64,000 nt of DNA from SFTJ01 sp905210415 (GTDB lineage: Bacteria > Bacteroidota > Bacteroidia > Bacteroidales > Muribaculaceae), in NCBI GenBank assembly GCA_902476295.1, contig CABSDC010000005.1, forward strand, positions 4,473 through 68,472, read 5' to 3'. The notes under the pieces are model-generated. The model saw nothing but the letters and a program-made list of their open reading frames with translations. It did no database searches and was not told where the DNA came from. Positions 52,099 to 60,743 of the stretch are shown piece after piece. Position 1 is the stretch's first letter; every line of letters begins with the position of its first letter. The position numbers and the translations under genes are program-made.

Positions 52099-53088
52099 TT
52101 AATTAATGCTCACCACTCGTGGCTGAATAGCTGCTGGAAGCACACCGGTGTTTTGAATTATCTTCTGACCGATAAATCCGGTGAGGAAGCAATAAAAACC
52201 TTGTGCCAAACCTCCCACAGGACCTGTGCATGTCACATAGATGCTGCGATACAATGGATAGCGGGCATCATAGATATACACCTGATATGGCTTATAGCCT
52301 ATCAACTCATCGTCGCGACGCACCTTAAGCACCTTAAAGCGACTGCTCTCAAAGTCGATTGCGGTGGTGTCGTTTTGATTGAGGCGCTCCACACGTTGCT
52401 CCACTGGTTCGCTCTTACCCTTCATGTCGGCAGTAATCCAACTTACGCCCACAATACCGATGGCGTTCTTACGATTCTGAACAAGGTCAAACACAGCCTC
52501 GGTAGAACCTTGAGCATACACATTCTTCAAAAATGGTTTGCCATTGAGCAATGAGTCGCTCATATAGCGCTGAATGCTTGAGCCGCTTGCATCAAACACC
52601 ACAGCGATGCTGTCGCGCTTTAGCTTAGTAGGTGTGATTTCACCCCACTTTGCCACCTTGCCGCTGAATATATCGCGGAGGTCTTGCATACTGAGTTCGT
52701 CTATATCATTATCCTTGTTGACAATCAAAGCTATGGCATCCACAGCCAATCGCTGTGTGCGTGCCGGACGGTTCTTCGACTTCAGATAGTCTTTCTGGTT
52801 TTGAGTCAACTCATGCGCAGTGACTATCAAGCGTGTCTTCATCTGCAACAACGAGTCGATAGCCGATTGCTCGTCTTGATAGAATGGGATGATGCTTGCT
52901 TTAGGATAAGTAAACTCAAACACCTCGATTTCCTGGTTCAGGATATTTTGAAATGATTGGTCGCACACAATAGAAGCCATACCACTGGTAGTAGTGTCCT
53001 CCACGCCGGTGGTCTTCGACTTACCGCACGATACCATTACAGTTGCTGCGAGCATGGCAGCAGCCATCGTAAACAAAGTCTTTCTCAT
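52099..53088 (-). CDS. PstS-like phosphate-binding lipoprotein
   Basis: A 329-residue lipoprotein; the lipobox is MVSCG at about residues 17-22. The mature part is a PstS-type periplasmic binding domain, with the family motifs LAVDAIALIVNKDNDIDELSMQDLRDIFSGKVAKWGEI (about 114-151) and VFDASGSSIQRYMSDSLL (about 164-181), where Ser residues normally hold phosphate. The end of the domain (YPLYRSIYVTCTGPVGGLAQGFYCFLTGFIGQKIIQNTGVLPA) is also typical. No pstC, pstA, pstB or phoU lies near, so it is not part of a normal phosphate transporter here. It sits between a small membrane protein and the TPR gene, downstream of tonB-exbBD. Confidence 0.88.
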   Translation of the reverse strand: MRKTLFTMAAAMLAATVMVSCGKSKTTGVEDTTTSGMASIVCDQSFQNILNQEIEVFEFTYPKASIIPFYQDEQSAIDSLLQMKTRLIVTAHELTQNQKDYLKSKNRPARTQRLAVDAIALIVNKDNDIDELSMQDLRDIFSGKVAKWGEITPTKLKRDSIAVVFDASGSSIQRYMSDSLLNGKPFLKNVYAQGSTEAVFDLVQNRKNAIGIVGVSWITADMKGKSEPVEQRVERLNQNDTTAIDFESSRFKVLKVRRDDELIGYKPYQVYIYDARYPLYRSIYVTCTGPVGGLAQGFYCFLTGFIGQKIIQNTGVLPAAIQPRVVSIN

Positions 53089-53154
53089 AACAACGTCTAT
53101 TTTTTATGCGTTTAACAATAACATTTTTCTATTCAATTGTTTGCTTAGCGAAAA

Positions 53155-53373
53155 TCAGATCCGAGCATCTATTCCAGCCACATATCTATAGCAACGCCAG
53201 ATTCCATACACGATAAACAAGCTTCCCAATGAATATCTTGCCCAATTTGGCAACCAGTCAAACATCCCAAGCAGCACGAGTATACCCATGCCCACATAGA
53301 TGAATATCATAAACAGACCAAACATCACCTTGATGCTCTTTTTAGTGTCTTTTTTGTTTGCTTGTTGCTCCAT
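53155..53373 (-). CDS. Small two-helix membrane protein
   Basis: A 72-residue protein starting MEQQANKKDTKK, with two predicted membrane helices (about 18-36, VMFGLFMIFIYVGMGILVLLG; and about 46-61, YSLGSLFIVYGIWRCYRY). The family is not known to me. I chose the ATG at 53373; an in-frame ATG at 53406 adds 11 residues. The gene lies in the order tonB, this gene, pstS-like, TPR, so it may be an inner-membrane partner of that set. A weak -7 box lies about 85 bp upstream. Coding is supported by the membrane pattern and position. Confidence 0.7.
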   Translation of the reverse strand: MEQQANKKDTKKSIKVMFGLFMIFIYVGMGILVLLGMFDWLPNWARYSLGSLFIVYGIWRCYRYVAGIDARI

Positions 53374-53454
53374 ATTAAATACTAATAATTTTCTCTTTAG
53401 CAGCATTAAGTTTTTAGCTCTCTTCTCAATATATCACACGAGCACATACCTATG

Positions 53455-53483
53455 CAAAATTATTCTTTGTAAAGTTAATCAAA
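53455..53483 (-). promoter_or_regulatory. Possible promoter for the small membrane protein, pstS-like and TPR genes
   Basis: On the minus strand, TAATTTTG (53455-53462) fits TAnnTTTG, with TTTG (53480-53483) only 17 bp upstream, a little short. With the terminator at 53689-53722 upstream, these three genes would form their own unit. Confidence 0.4.
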
Positions 53484-53688
53484 AATGCCGTAACAAAGTG
53501 CTTTGCCACATAACTTTTTGCACAATTTTGGTTAAGAAATTCAAAAGGCACTACACAAGGGCTGATTGCACGCAAAAGAAGCGCGAAAAAGCGATCTAAG
53601 AAGAATTATAGACACGTTGACAAAACTAGCCCAATCTCCTATACTTTCAACCAGAGTGACACAAGTCAACATCAGCGATCACGGTGCG

Positions 53689-53722
53689 AAAAAAGGGCCA
53701 CATCGCATCGATGCAGCCCTTA
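53689..53722 (-). terminator. Terminator after tonB
   Basis: On the minus strand, AAGGGC and GCCCTT (53717-53722 with 53694-53699) enclose an inner TGCATC/GATG part, followed by TTTTTT. It lies about 28 bp after the tonB stop and divides the TonB-ExbBD genes from the pstS-TPR set. Confidence 0.75.
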
Positions 53723-53750
53723 TTGTATAGTTAATTACGATTTATCGCAA

Positions 53751-54614
53751 TTAGTTAGCGTTTTGAAGTTTGAATTGTACTGGAAGAGTGTACCATACGT
53801 TCACTGCTTGACCATTCATACGTCCAGGGATGAAGTCTGGGAGAGACTTACATACGCGAACGGCTTCCCTATCGAGGTCGCGGTCAACCGAGCGAGCAAC
53901 CTTTACTTCACCTACCTTACCAGTCTTGGTAACAACGAATTGCACGATAACCTTACCTTGCACGTTGTTTTCCATTGCAACTGTTGGATAGTTGATGTGA
54001 TCTTTCAAATACTTCATCAAAGCAGCTTCACCACCAGGGAATGTAGGCATTTGCTCTACAGCCTTAAAGACTTCTTCCTTAACTGGTTCTGGCTTCTTTT
54101 CTTCAACGATAACCTCGTTTTTGTGTTCACGAGTGATGTTGCGGTCGTCAGTACCCTTATCGAAGTCTGTTTGACCGAAAGCAGTTTGAGTTTCCTTCAA
54201 TTCATCCTGAGTCTTGATTTCGTCCTCTGAACGAACTTCCTCATCCTTAGCGATAAGAAGCTCAGTTACCTTAACGGTGTTGAGGATTTCTTCTGGGAGA
54301 GCCTCAGGCTTTTGTTCTTCAATTCTTTCTTGAGTTTCTTCTTCTTCCTCCTCTTCTTCAGCAGCAGTGTCAACGAATGCCATTTGCTGTTCAGCGGCGT
54401 CCTTGATGCGTTGCTCTTCAATGTAGGCAGAAACCTTCAAATAAGAGAATGCAACAATACCAAGTATGAGAGCGCCAATAAGAGTATAGATGAATGCCTT
54501 CAAGTGACGTGGCTTTGAATCCAAACGCAAAACGTAAGCGCCGAAGCTCTTGTTTCGGCCTTCAAATACCAAGTCGCACCATTCTCTTGATGTAAGATCT
54601 ACATTCTTTGCCAT
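53751..54614 (-). CDS. tonB: TonB-family energy transducer
   Basis: A 287-residue inner-membrane protein that links the ExbBD proton motor to outer-membrane receptors. One membrane helix lies at about 38-60 (AFIYTLIGALILGIVAFSYL). It is followed by an acidic run (a stretch of eight Glu around residue 83), then a Glu/Lys/Pro-rich spacer across the periplasm (EEKKPEPVKEEVFKAVEQMPTFPGGEAALMKYL). The C-terminal TonB fold (about 205-285) includes GKVIVQFVVTKTGKVGEV and PDFIPGRMNGQAVNVWYTLPVQFKLQ. The N-terminal SREWCDLVFEGRNKSFGAYVLR is typical of Bacteroidetes TonBs. It is last of exbB-exbD-exbD-tonB. Confidence 0.93.
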   Translation of the reverse strand: MAKNVDLTSREWCDLVFEGRNKSFGAYVLRLDSKPRHLKAFIYTLIGALILGIVAFSYLKVSAYIEEQRIKDAAEQQMAFVDTAAEEEEEEEETQERIEEQKPEALPEEILNTVKVTELLIAKDEEVRSEDEIKTQDELKETQTAFGQTDFDKGTDDRNITREHKNEVIVEEKKPEPVKEEVFKAVEQMPTFPGGEAALMKYLKDHINYPTVAMENNVQGKVIVQFVVTKTGKVGEVKVARSVDRDLDREAVRVCKSLPDFIPGRMNGQAVNVWYTLPVQFKLQNAN

Positions 54615-54667
54615 AATTAAATTCCTTCTTGATTTTAATAGTTCAACTAATAAACGATCTTACCAAA

Positions 54668-55339
54668 TTAGTGCTTTAGACGTTTCAACAAATATGGAGT
54701 CATCATAGCAGAGTCGGTCGTATTGATACGGTCAATCTGATAACGGCTGATATTGTTGATTTGCATTTCATCGAGAGCAGTAACAAGGCTGGTGTAGCTT
54801 GCGTTAGGAGTAGCCTTGATGATTACAACTGGACGAGTAAGAGTAGAGTCGTTACGGATTTCCTTAGCCTTAGCTTGATAAGCCGAGTCAGAAAGTTCCT
54901 TATTCTTCCATCTTGCCTTGAGTTCGTTGATCTTCTCAAGCACTTGTTTGTTTCTCTCTTGGAATACGGCACGGATACCTTGAGCCTTACCATTTTCGTT
55001 TGGCAAGAAAGCAATTTCCTTCATATTACTTTCTACCACACCTGCGTTTTCAGAAACTTCTGGCATACCTTCGTAATAATAAACGAAATTCTTTACAGGC
55101 ACTCCGTCCTTATCTAATTCACTGTCAAGAATCACTGTAATAGCCTCTGATTGCTTTACCTTGTTTTGATCTTGCTTCTCAACCTTTTCGTTAGAAGGCA
55201 AACTGATTTGAAGAGTTTGCGACTTGATCATTGTGGTACATAGCATGAAGAATGTAATCAAAAGCATGTTCATATCCACCATAGGGGTGAAATCGACGCG
55301 TACGTCTTTTTTCTCCGAATATGTCTTTCCTTTTGCCAT
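54668..55339 (-). CDS. exbD: ExbD/TolR-type biopolymer transport protein (second copy)
   Basis: A 223-residue ExbD. The membrane helix near the N-terminus carries the functional Asp in VDFTPMVDMNMLLITFFMLCTTM (about 14-36), where D18 or the nearby D22 would conduct protons. The periplasmic domain is extended (IKATPNASYTSLVTALDEMQINNISRYQ near the end) and includes a charged helical insert (NKQVLEKINELKARWKNKELSD). It begins 3 bp after the first exbD, so the two probably form a heterodimer, as in other Bacteroidetes clusters with paired ExbDs. Confidence 0.93.
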   Translation of the reverse strand: MAKGKTYSEKKDVRVDFTPMVDMNMLLITFFMLCTTMIKSQTLQISLPSNEKVEKQDQNKVKQSEAITVILDSELDKDGVPVKNFVYYYEGMPEVSENAGVVESNMKEIAFLPNENGKAQGIRAVFQERNKQVLEKINELKARWKNKELSDSAYQAKAKEIRNDSTLTRPVVIIKATPNASYTSLVTALDEMQINNISRYQIDRINTTDSAMMTPYLLKRLKH

Positions 55340-55341
55340 GA

Positions 55342-56043
55342 TTATTCTCCTTCAGTTTTTAGAGCTGTTAACAATGTAAACTTATTCATCTTCAAAGTCT
55401 GAAGATTATCCATAACCACTTGAACAATAGAGTATGGAGTATTACCGTCAGCCTTGATGGCGATACCTTTACCCTGTTTGATGGCTGTTTGCAAGTTACC
55501 GTTTGAAGTATTGTATGCAGCCTTCATCCACATTTGGAATTCATTTGGTTTGCTGGCGTCTTCGTTCATGTCGATTGGAATACCGCAGTTTGGATTCTTC
55601 GCTGGGTCAACAGCCTCATCTCTTTGGTCTGGAGTCATGCTCAACCATTGAGAAAGGTTCTTGAGTGGCAAGCCAAACATATAAGTGCTACCGAACACTT
55701 GGCATTGAGCTTGTGTAAGTTCAATCTTTGAGTTTGGATTTGACTTATTGTATTCTGATACTACATTCTTCAACAATTCAACGCGCACCTTGTCGCTTGA
55801 TTGAGTTGAGTCTTTATCACCCGCAAGCGACAAGAACACACGACCCTTAGTATCGACAAGCACTGTAATCAAGTTTTGTTCTGGCACCTTCTCTTCTGAT
55901 ACTGATGCTGGAGTGATTACGGTGATTGGTTCTTTTTGAAGGAATGTAGAAGTCAACATGAAGAAGGTAAGCAAGAGCACAGTAACGTCACTCATCGCAG
56001 TCATATCGATGAATGGTTTCTTTTTCTCTGTCTTAACTTTCAT
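55342..56043 (-). CDS. exbD: ExbD/TolR-type biopolymer transport protein (first copy)
   Basis: A 233-residue ExbD. PFIDMTAMSDVTVLLLTFFMLTSTFLQKEP (about 10-39) holds the helix and an Asp in the proton path. A long periplasmic part has LITVLVDTKGRVFLSLAGDKDS and ends GIAIKADGNTPYSIVQVVMDNLQTLKMNKFTLLTAL, the typical ExbD dimer domain. The insert between them (about 105-180) is longer than in E. coli ExbD (141 residues in all). It lies 53 bp after exbB. Confidence 0.93.
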   Translation of the reverse strand: MKVKTEKKKPFIDMTAMSDVTVLLLTFFMLTSTFLQKEPITVITPASVSEEKVPEQNLITVLVDTKGRVFLSLAGDKDSTQSSDKVRVELLKNVVSEYNKSNPNSKIELTQAQCQVFGSTYMFGLPLKNLSQWLSMTPDQRDEAVDPAKNPNCGIPIDMNEDASKPNEFQMWMKAAYNTSNGNLQTAIKQGKGIAIKADGNTPYSIVQVVMDNLQTLKMNKFTLLTALKTEGE

Positions 56044-56096
56044 AGTTTGTTTTTACTTTTTTGTTTTGTTTCTCAATTAATATTCCTTCAATGCAA

Positions 56097-56903
56097 TTAT
56101 GCCTTTGCTTCAAATACAGCGATGATGGCAGCACCTGCTTCGTTCATCTTGTAGGTGATGTCGTTGATCTTAGTATCGTAGTAGTTGTAAGCGATAACTG
56201 CGAGAGCACCAGTTGCGATACCAGAAGCGGTATTTACAAGGGCCTCAGAAATACCTTGAGAAAGTGCTGATGAGTCAGGAGCACCTGAGTTACCAAGAGC
56301 AGAGAATGACTTGATCATACCAAGCACAGTACCGAACAGACCCATAAGAGTACCGAGAGTAGTGTTGGTGAAAATGATTGGCATATTTTGTTGCAATGTT
56401 GGCATTTCGAAGTTGATACCTTCGTCCAAAGCGTTGCGGATTGCCAATGCACGGTCTTCCTTCTTAAGTGCAGTTTCTGTAAGCATTTCTTCGTACTTGT
56501 TAACAGCGCAGAGAACAGCGTTACCGATTGCACCACCTTGCTTTGCACATACGTTCTTAGCGTCTTCTACCTTGCCAGTTTCGAGAGCCTTCTTAAGTTC
56601 TGCAACGAACTTGTCAGTGCTCTTAGCACCTGTAGCCTTAGAAAGAGCGATGAAGCGTTCTACTGAAAGAACAACAACCAAGAACAAGAGACCCCAAATG
56701 ATTGGCACCACGAAACCACCTTCGTGTACTGTACCGAGCAAGTTTACTGGGTGACCGTTTTCAAAGTTAGAGTCAGCACCAAGTACGAATACATACATAC
56801 ATACTGATGCGATGAAACAAAGGATAATTACCAAAAATGCGTTAATACCACCTTTTTTCTTAGCAGTGGCCTTAGCTGGTTTGTTAGGCTTTTGAACTTC
56901 CAT
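56097..56903 (-). CDS. exbB: MotA/TolQ/ExbB proton channel protein
   Basis: A 268-residue inner-membrane protein that forms the ExbB pentamer around ExbD. Membrane segments: about 19-43 (AFLVIILCFIASVCMYVFVLG), about 62-81 (FVVPIIWGLLFLVVVLSVERF) and two in the C-terminal part (NMPIIFTNTTLGTLMGLFGTVLGMIKSF and ALVNTASGIATGALAVIAYNYY). The GLFGTVLGMIKSF loop is the conserved channel motif. Codon use is strongly biased, as expected for an abundant complex. It is the first gene of exbB-exbD-exbD-tonB. I could not find a clear TAnnTTTG promoter in front of it. Confidence 0.94.
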   Translation of the reverse strand: MEVQKPNKPAKATAKKKGGINAFLVIILCFIASVCMYVFVLGADSNFENGHPVNLLGTVHEGGFVVPIIWGLLFLVVVLSVERFIALSKATGAKSTDKFVAELKKALETGKVEDAKNVCAKQGGAIGNAVLCAVNKYEEMLTETALKKEDRALAIRNALDEGINFEMPTLQQNMPIIFTNTTLGTLMGLFGTVLGMIKSFSALGNSGAPDSSALSQGISEALVNTASGIATGALAVIAYNYYDTKINDITYKMNEAGAAIIAVFEAKA

Positions 56904-57438
56904 AATTAAATAATTGTTAGTTTTTTGATGATTTAAATTATTAATAGTGTTAATAGTTTTCTCTTATAACGCTGAGGCATATATTTTTATTTTACCACAC
57001 CGTGAGCATTTTATATCATCAGAGTGATTATCTCTTTCATGATATCGCCAGGCAGGTCCTCATTTTTCTTCAGCCTTTGCACACCGACGCAATAATACAC
57101 CATTGTATATCAATCAGTTCGCCTCGAAACACTTTTCAACAGGTCCCTAAGTATCGCTTTCACACCGATATGCAAGTGCAAATATATTATAAATATTTCA
57201 ATATCACAAAGCGGTTTCGTGGTTTTTTTTCGGTATTTAATTGCAATTTAACATCTCTGCAACATTCCCTCAACACATTCTCGCGCCACCTTATTGTGAA
57301 ATATTCATTTTTTCGCCACCGCCATTAAAGCCGCCATATATTATATATAATGTGAAATTAGCCAAGGGTATTTTCAAGTCTTAATTATTTTTAATAACTT
57401 TGTGTTCCGAATGAAATGTATAATCATAATTCAATCGA
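56904..57438. other. Divergent 535-bp gap between exbB and nqrA
   Basis: An AT-rich stretch without a convincing gene. A 108-codon open frame at 57002-57328 has no start signal and a His/Phe/Ser-rich sequence without family features. Two TGTGAA half-sites (57295-57300 and 57351-57356) and an alternating TA run (57336-57348) lie near the nqr promoter. No hairpin of note was seen. Confidence 0.5.
57371..57402 (+). promoter_or_regulatory. Promoter of the nqr operon
   Basis: TAACTTTG (57395-57402) matches TAnnTTTG exactly, with TTTT (57371-57374) 20 bp upstream as an imperfect -33 element. The nqrA start follows at 57439. Confidence 0.7.
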
Positions 57439-58755
57439 ATGACAACCATAAAGTTAAAAAAAGGTTATAACCTTATGCTTAAAGGGGCTATCGAGGATTA
57501 CGCCATCTCAGGCACTATCAAATCGCAAAATTACGCGATTGTGCCGGATGATTTTTCTGGCATCGTCCCTCGACTTGAGAAAAAAGAAGGCGAAACAGTA
57601 AATGCTGGCGAAGCCATCTATCACGACAAGTCGCAAGAATCAATCAAAGTCTGTTCACCAGTAAGCGGCACTATCAAGGAAATCCGCCGTGGCGAGCGCC
57701 GCAAAATCGAGGCTATCATCATAGAGAGCGACGGCAAACAGACAAGTAACCAAATTCCAGTAACCGACGTCAAATCGGCTCTGTTGCAATCTGGTCTATG
57801 GGCAATGTTGCGCCAACGCCCTTACGACATCGTACCAAGCCCCGAAGTGGCGCCCCGCGACATCTTCGTCACATGTTTTGATTCAGCACCGCTCGCTGCC
57901 CCATTTAGCATCTTCACAGAAGGCAATCTGGAGCACATCAAGCGCGGCGTGGCAGCACTGAAGAGCCTCACACAAGGCAACGTCTATCTCGGTTGCTCAC
58001 CCGACAACGTGATTGAATCAGACAACACTGTGGTGTTTGATGGTCCTCACCCTGCTGGCAATGCCGGCATACAGGCTGCCAACATCAAGCCTGTCAACAA
58101 GGGTGAAGTGATTTGGACTACCGACATCGTCACCGTGATAAAGATTGGCAAACTGCTTGCCACTGGCATGGTAGACTATAGCACATTGGTGGCTATCACC
58201 GGCGAGAAAGCCAACAAGCCACAAATAGTGAAGGCTATCGAAGGTGCTCCTATCCGCGACATCATCAGCGGCATCGTCACCGACGAACAGAACACCCGCA
58301 TAATCTCAGGCAACGTTCTCACCGGCACACACGTGAGCATCGACGAATATCTTCGCCGTCCTTACCGCCAGATCACTGCGATCCCTGACATCAACCACCC
58401 TGACGAATTTATGGGCTGGGCGTCTGTTAGTCCTAACAAATTCAGCATCTATCACAGCTTCACCAGTTGGCTCTTCGGTGGCAAACGAGCAAAATCGTTT
58501 GACTCGAAAATCAACGGCGGCGAACGTGCCATCGTGATGGCTGGCGAATACGACCGCATGATTCCTATGGACATCTACGCTGAATTCCTTATCAAGGCCA
58601 TAATCACATTCGACATCGAGAAGATGGAGCAACTCGGCATCTACGAGGTTGCGCCTGAGGATTTCGCACTCGCTGAGTATGCCGATACCTCAAAACTCGA
58701 ATTGCAACGCATCGTGCGCAACGGCCTCAACCGCCTATACGCCGAAATGTGCTAA
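57439..58755 (+). CDS. nqrA: Na+-translocating NADH:quinone reductase subunit A
   Basis: A 438-residue NqrA, the peripheral subunit of Na+-NQR, which oxidises NADH, reduces quinone and pumps Na+. The opening TTIKLKKGYNLMLKGAIE and VPDDFSGIVPRLEKKEGETVNAGEAIYHDK (about 34-63) are diagnostic. KVCSPVSGTIKEIRRGERRKIEAIIIE (about 69-95) is a biotinyl/lipoyl-like barrel. GRHPAGNAG-type HPAGNAGIQAANIKP and ISGNVLTG lie in the later part. No membrane segments, as expected. It is the first of six contiguous nqr genes, and the 37-bp gap to nqrB is the largest of the operon. Confidence 0.96.
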   Translation: MTTIKLKKGYNLMLKGAIEDYAISGTIKSQNYAIVPDDFSGIVPRLEKKEGETVNAGEAIYHDKSQESIKVCSPVSGTIKEIRRGERRKIEAIIIESDGKQTSNQIPVTDVKSALLQSGLWAMLRQRPYDIVPSPEVAPRDIFVTCFDSAPLAAPFSIFTEGNLEHIKRGVAALKSLTQGNVYLGCSPDNVIESDNTVVFDGPHPAGNAGIQAANIKPVNKGEVIWTTDIVTVIKIGKLLATGMVDYSTLVAITGEKANKPQIVKAIEGAPIRDIISGIVTDEQNTRIISGNVLTGTHVSIDEYLRRPYRQITAIPDINHPDEFMGWASVSPNKFSIYHSFTSWLFGGKRAKSFDSKINGGERAIVMAGEYDRMIPMDIYAEFLIKAIITFDIEKMEQLGIYEVAPEDFALAEYADTSKLELQRIVRNGLNRLYAEMC

Positions 58756-58791
58756 CCCAAACATAGTAATAACTCAAAAAAAGATAATAAA

Positions 58792-59994
58792 GTGAAAGCT
58801 TTAAAAAAATTCATGGATAACATCAAGCCGAATTTCCAACCTGGCGGCAAATACGCCAAGTTGCAATCGGTGTATGATGGTTTTGAATCCTTCCTGTTCA
58901 CCCCAAATTCCACTTCGGGCAAAACAGGAGTGCAGATTCACGACAGCATCGATCTCAAGCGCACCATGATAGTTGTGGTGGTTGCCCTACTCCCAGCCAT
59001 GCTATTCGGCATGTATAACGTGGGCTACCAACACTATCTCGCAATCGGTCAGAGCGCAACATTCTTCCAAACATTCCTATTCGGTCTTGCCGCAGTGCTT
59101 CCAAGCATCGTGGTATCATACGTGGTGGGTCTGGGCATCGAATTTGTGGGTGCTCAAATCCGCGGACACGAAATTAACGAGGGCTTTCTGGTGTCAGGAC
59201 TGCTCATTCCGCTCATCTGCCCTATCAACACTCCTCTGTGGATGATTGCCGTGGCTACAGCATTCGCTGTGATATTTGCCAAGGAAGTGTTTGGCGGCAC
59301 AGGCATGAACATCTTCAACGTGGCCCTCATCACCCGCGCCGTGCTATTCTTTGGCTACCCATCTAAGATGTCGGGCGATGCCGCATTCGTAGCTACCGAC
59401 TCGGTATTCGGTATGGGCGCAGGCACACCCGTTGACTCTTACACTGGCGCTACTCCTCTCGGACAAGCCGCTATCAACACTGCCGACACTATGCAACTCA
59501 CCAACATCGTTGGCGACCCAATCTCTACATGGGACGCATTCCTCGGTTTGATTCCTGGCTCTGTGGGCGAGACTTCCACATTATTTATATTAGTGGGTGC
59601 AGCCATCCTGCTCTTCACCGGCATCGCTTCATGGCGCATTATGCTCTCGGTGTTTGCAGGCGGATTGTGCATGGGATTCATTGCCCACACATTTGCATCA
59701 CCTCTATTCCCAACATCAATGATTGGCCCTATCGACCAACTCTGCTACGGCGGTTTCGCTTTTGCAGCCGTGTTTATGGCTACCGACCCTGTCACCGGAG
59801 CACGCACCGATGTGGGTAAATTTATCTACGGATTCTTGATTGGCGTTTTTGCAATCCTCATTCGCATCTACAACGGCGGTTTCCCAGAAGGTGCCATGCT
59901 AGCAGTGTTGCTGATGAACGCATTTGCTCCACTCATCGACCACTGCGTGGTGAGCGCAAACATCAAACGTCGTCTCAACCGCTCTAAAGCCTAA
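58792..59994 (+). CDS. nqrB: Na+-translocating NADH:quinone reductase subunit B
   Basis: A 400-residue membrane subunit with about ten helices. The covalent FMN site is the Thr in DSYTGATPLGQ (about residue 223, the D-x-x-S/T-G-A-T flavinylation motif), which is loaded by ApbE. INEGFLVSGLLIPLICPINTPLWM and KEVFGGTGMNIFNVALITRAVLFFGYP are typical quinone/ion-path segments. The start is GTG at 58792 (MKALKKFMDNIKPNF); the later ATG would cut into the conserved N-terminus. ApbE is not in the window. Confidence 0.96.
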   Translation: MKALKKFMDNIKPNFQPGGKYAKLQSVYDGFESFLFTPNSTSGKTGVQIHDSIDLKRTMIVVVVALLPAMLFGMYNVGYQHYLAIGQSATFFQTFLFGLAAVLPSIVVSYVVGLGIEFVGAQIRGHEINEGFLVSGLLIPLICPINTPLWMIAVATAFAVIFAKEVFGGTGMNIFNVALITRAVLFFGYPSKMSGDAAFVATDSVFGMGAGTPVDSYTGATPLGQAAINTADTMQLTNIVGDPISTWDAFLGLIPGSVGETSTLFILVGAAILLFTGIASWRIMLSVFAGGLCMGFIAHTFASPLFPTSMIGPIDQLCYGGFAFAAVFMATDPVTGARTDVGKFIYGFLIGVFAILIRIYNGGFPEGAMLAVLLMNAFAPLIDHCVVSANIKRRLNRSKA

Positions 59995-60009
59995 CAAAGA
60001 GGAACAATT

Positions 60010-60738
60010 ATGAACAAACAAAGCAACACTTACACCATACTTTATTCAGCCATAATGGTTATTGTGGTTGGTGCAGCATTGGCTCTCGTGTATGGCGCAT
60101 TGAAGCCAAAGCAAGAAGAAAACATCAAAATCGACAAGATGAAGCAAATGCTCACCGCAGTGCGCATCGTCACCGATAGCGATGACCAAGTGATCGACAC
60201 ATATAATAAATATATACCCGAAGCTTTCGTTATCAACGAAGGCGGCGAAGTGATAAGCAACGACAAGGACGAAGCCTTCAACATCGACATGGCTAAGGAG
60301 ATGAAGAAAGCCTCTGCCGAACGCAACTTGCCAGTATACAAGTTTGTGGGCGACGACGAAAAAGTGCGCTATATCATTCCTCTCTCGGGTGCTGGCCTCT
60401 GGGGTGCTATCTGGGGATATGTTTCAGTGGAAGACAATGGCAGCACCATCTATGGCGCATATTTCTCACACGCCAGCGAAACCCCTGGCCTCGGTGCAGA
60501 AATCGAAAAGTCGGAGTTCCAACAACAATTCCAAAACAAGGAGTTGTATAAGCAAGGTGAATTTAAGCCTGTAGAAGTGATGAAAGCCGGACAAAAGCCA
60601 ACCAATGGCGCCGACTATGTCGACGCTATCTCTGGCGGCACCATCACCAGCAAGGGTGTGCAATCGATGCTTAGTGACTGCCTCACCAACTACAGCACCT
60701 TCTTGAAAAACTTGTCGAACGAAAATTCAAAGGAGTGA
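60010..60738 (+). CDS. nqrC: Na+-translocating NADH:quinone reductase subunit C
   Basis: A 242-residue subunit with one N-terminal membrane helix (about 10-30) and a periplasmic FMN-binding domain. The flavinylated Thr lies in DAISGGTITSKGV (about residue 216), the ApbE target motif. Other conserved segments are PLSGAGLWGAIWGYVSV (about 124-140) and ASETPGLGAEIEKSEFQQQF. It starts 15 bp after nqrB, with AGAGGAAC before the ATG as a possible Shine-Dalgarno. Its stop is 5 bp before my chosen nqrD start. Confidence 0.96.
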   Translation: MNKQSNTYTILYSAIMVIVVGAALALVYGALKPKQEENIKIDKMKQMLTAVRIVTDSDDQVIDTYNKYIPEAFVINEGGEVISNDKDEAFNIDMAKEMKKASAERNLPVYKFVGDDEKVRYIIPLSGAGLWGAIWGYVSVEDNGSTIYGAYFSHASETPGLGAEIEKSEFQQQFQNKELYKQGEFKPVEVMKAGQKPTNGADYVDAISGGTITSKGVQSMLSDCLTNYSTFLKNLSNENSKE

Positions 60739-60743
60739 CAACT

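Noticed and set aside
53407..53750. Possible small RNA between tonB and the small membrane protein
   Set aside because: Apart from the tonB terminator and a weak promoter, I see no stable structure; the A-rich stretch at 53563-53605 has no promoter.
57002..57328. 108-codon open frame in the exbB-nqrA gap
   Set aside because: No promoter or Shine-Dalgarno in the right place, AT-driven composition and no recognisable domain; it also ends just before the nqr promoter.
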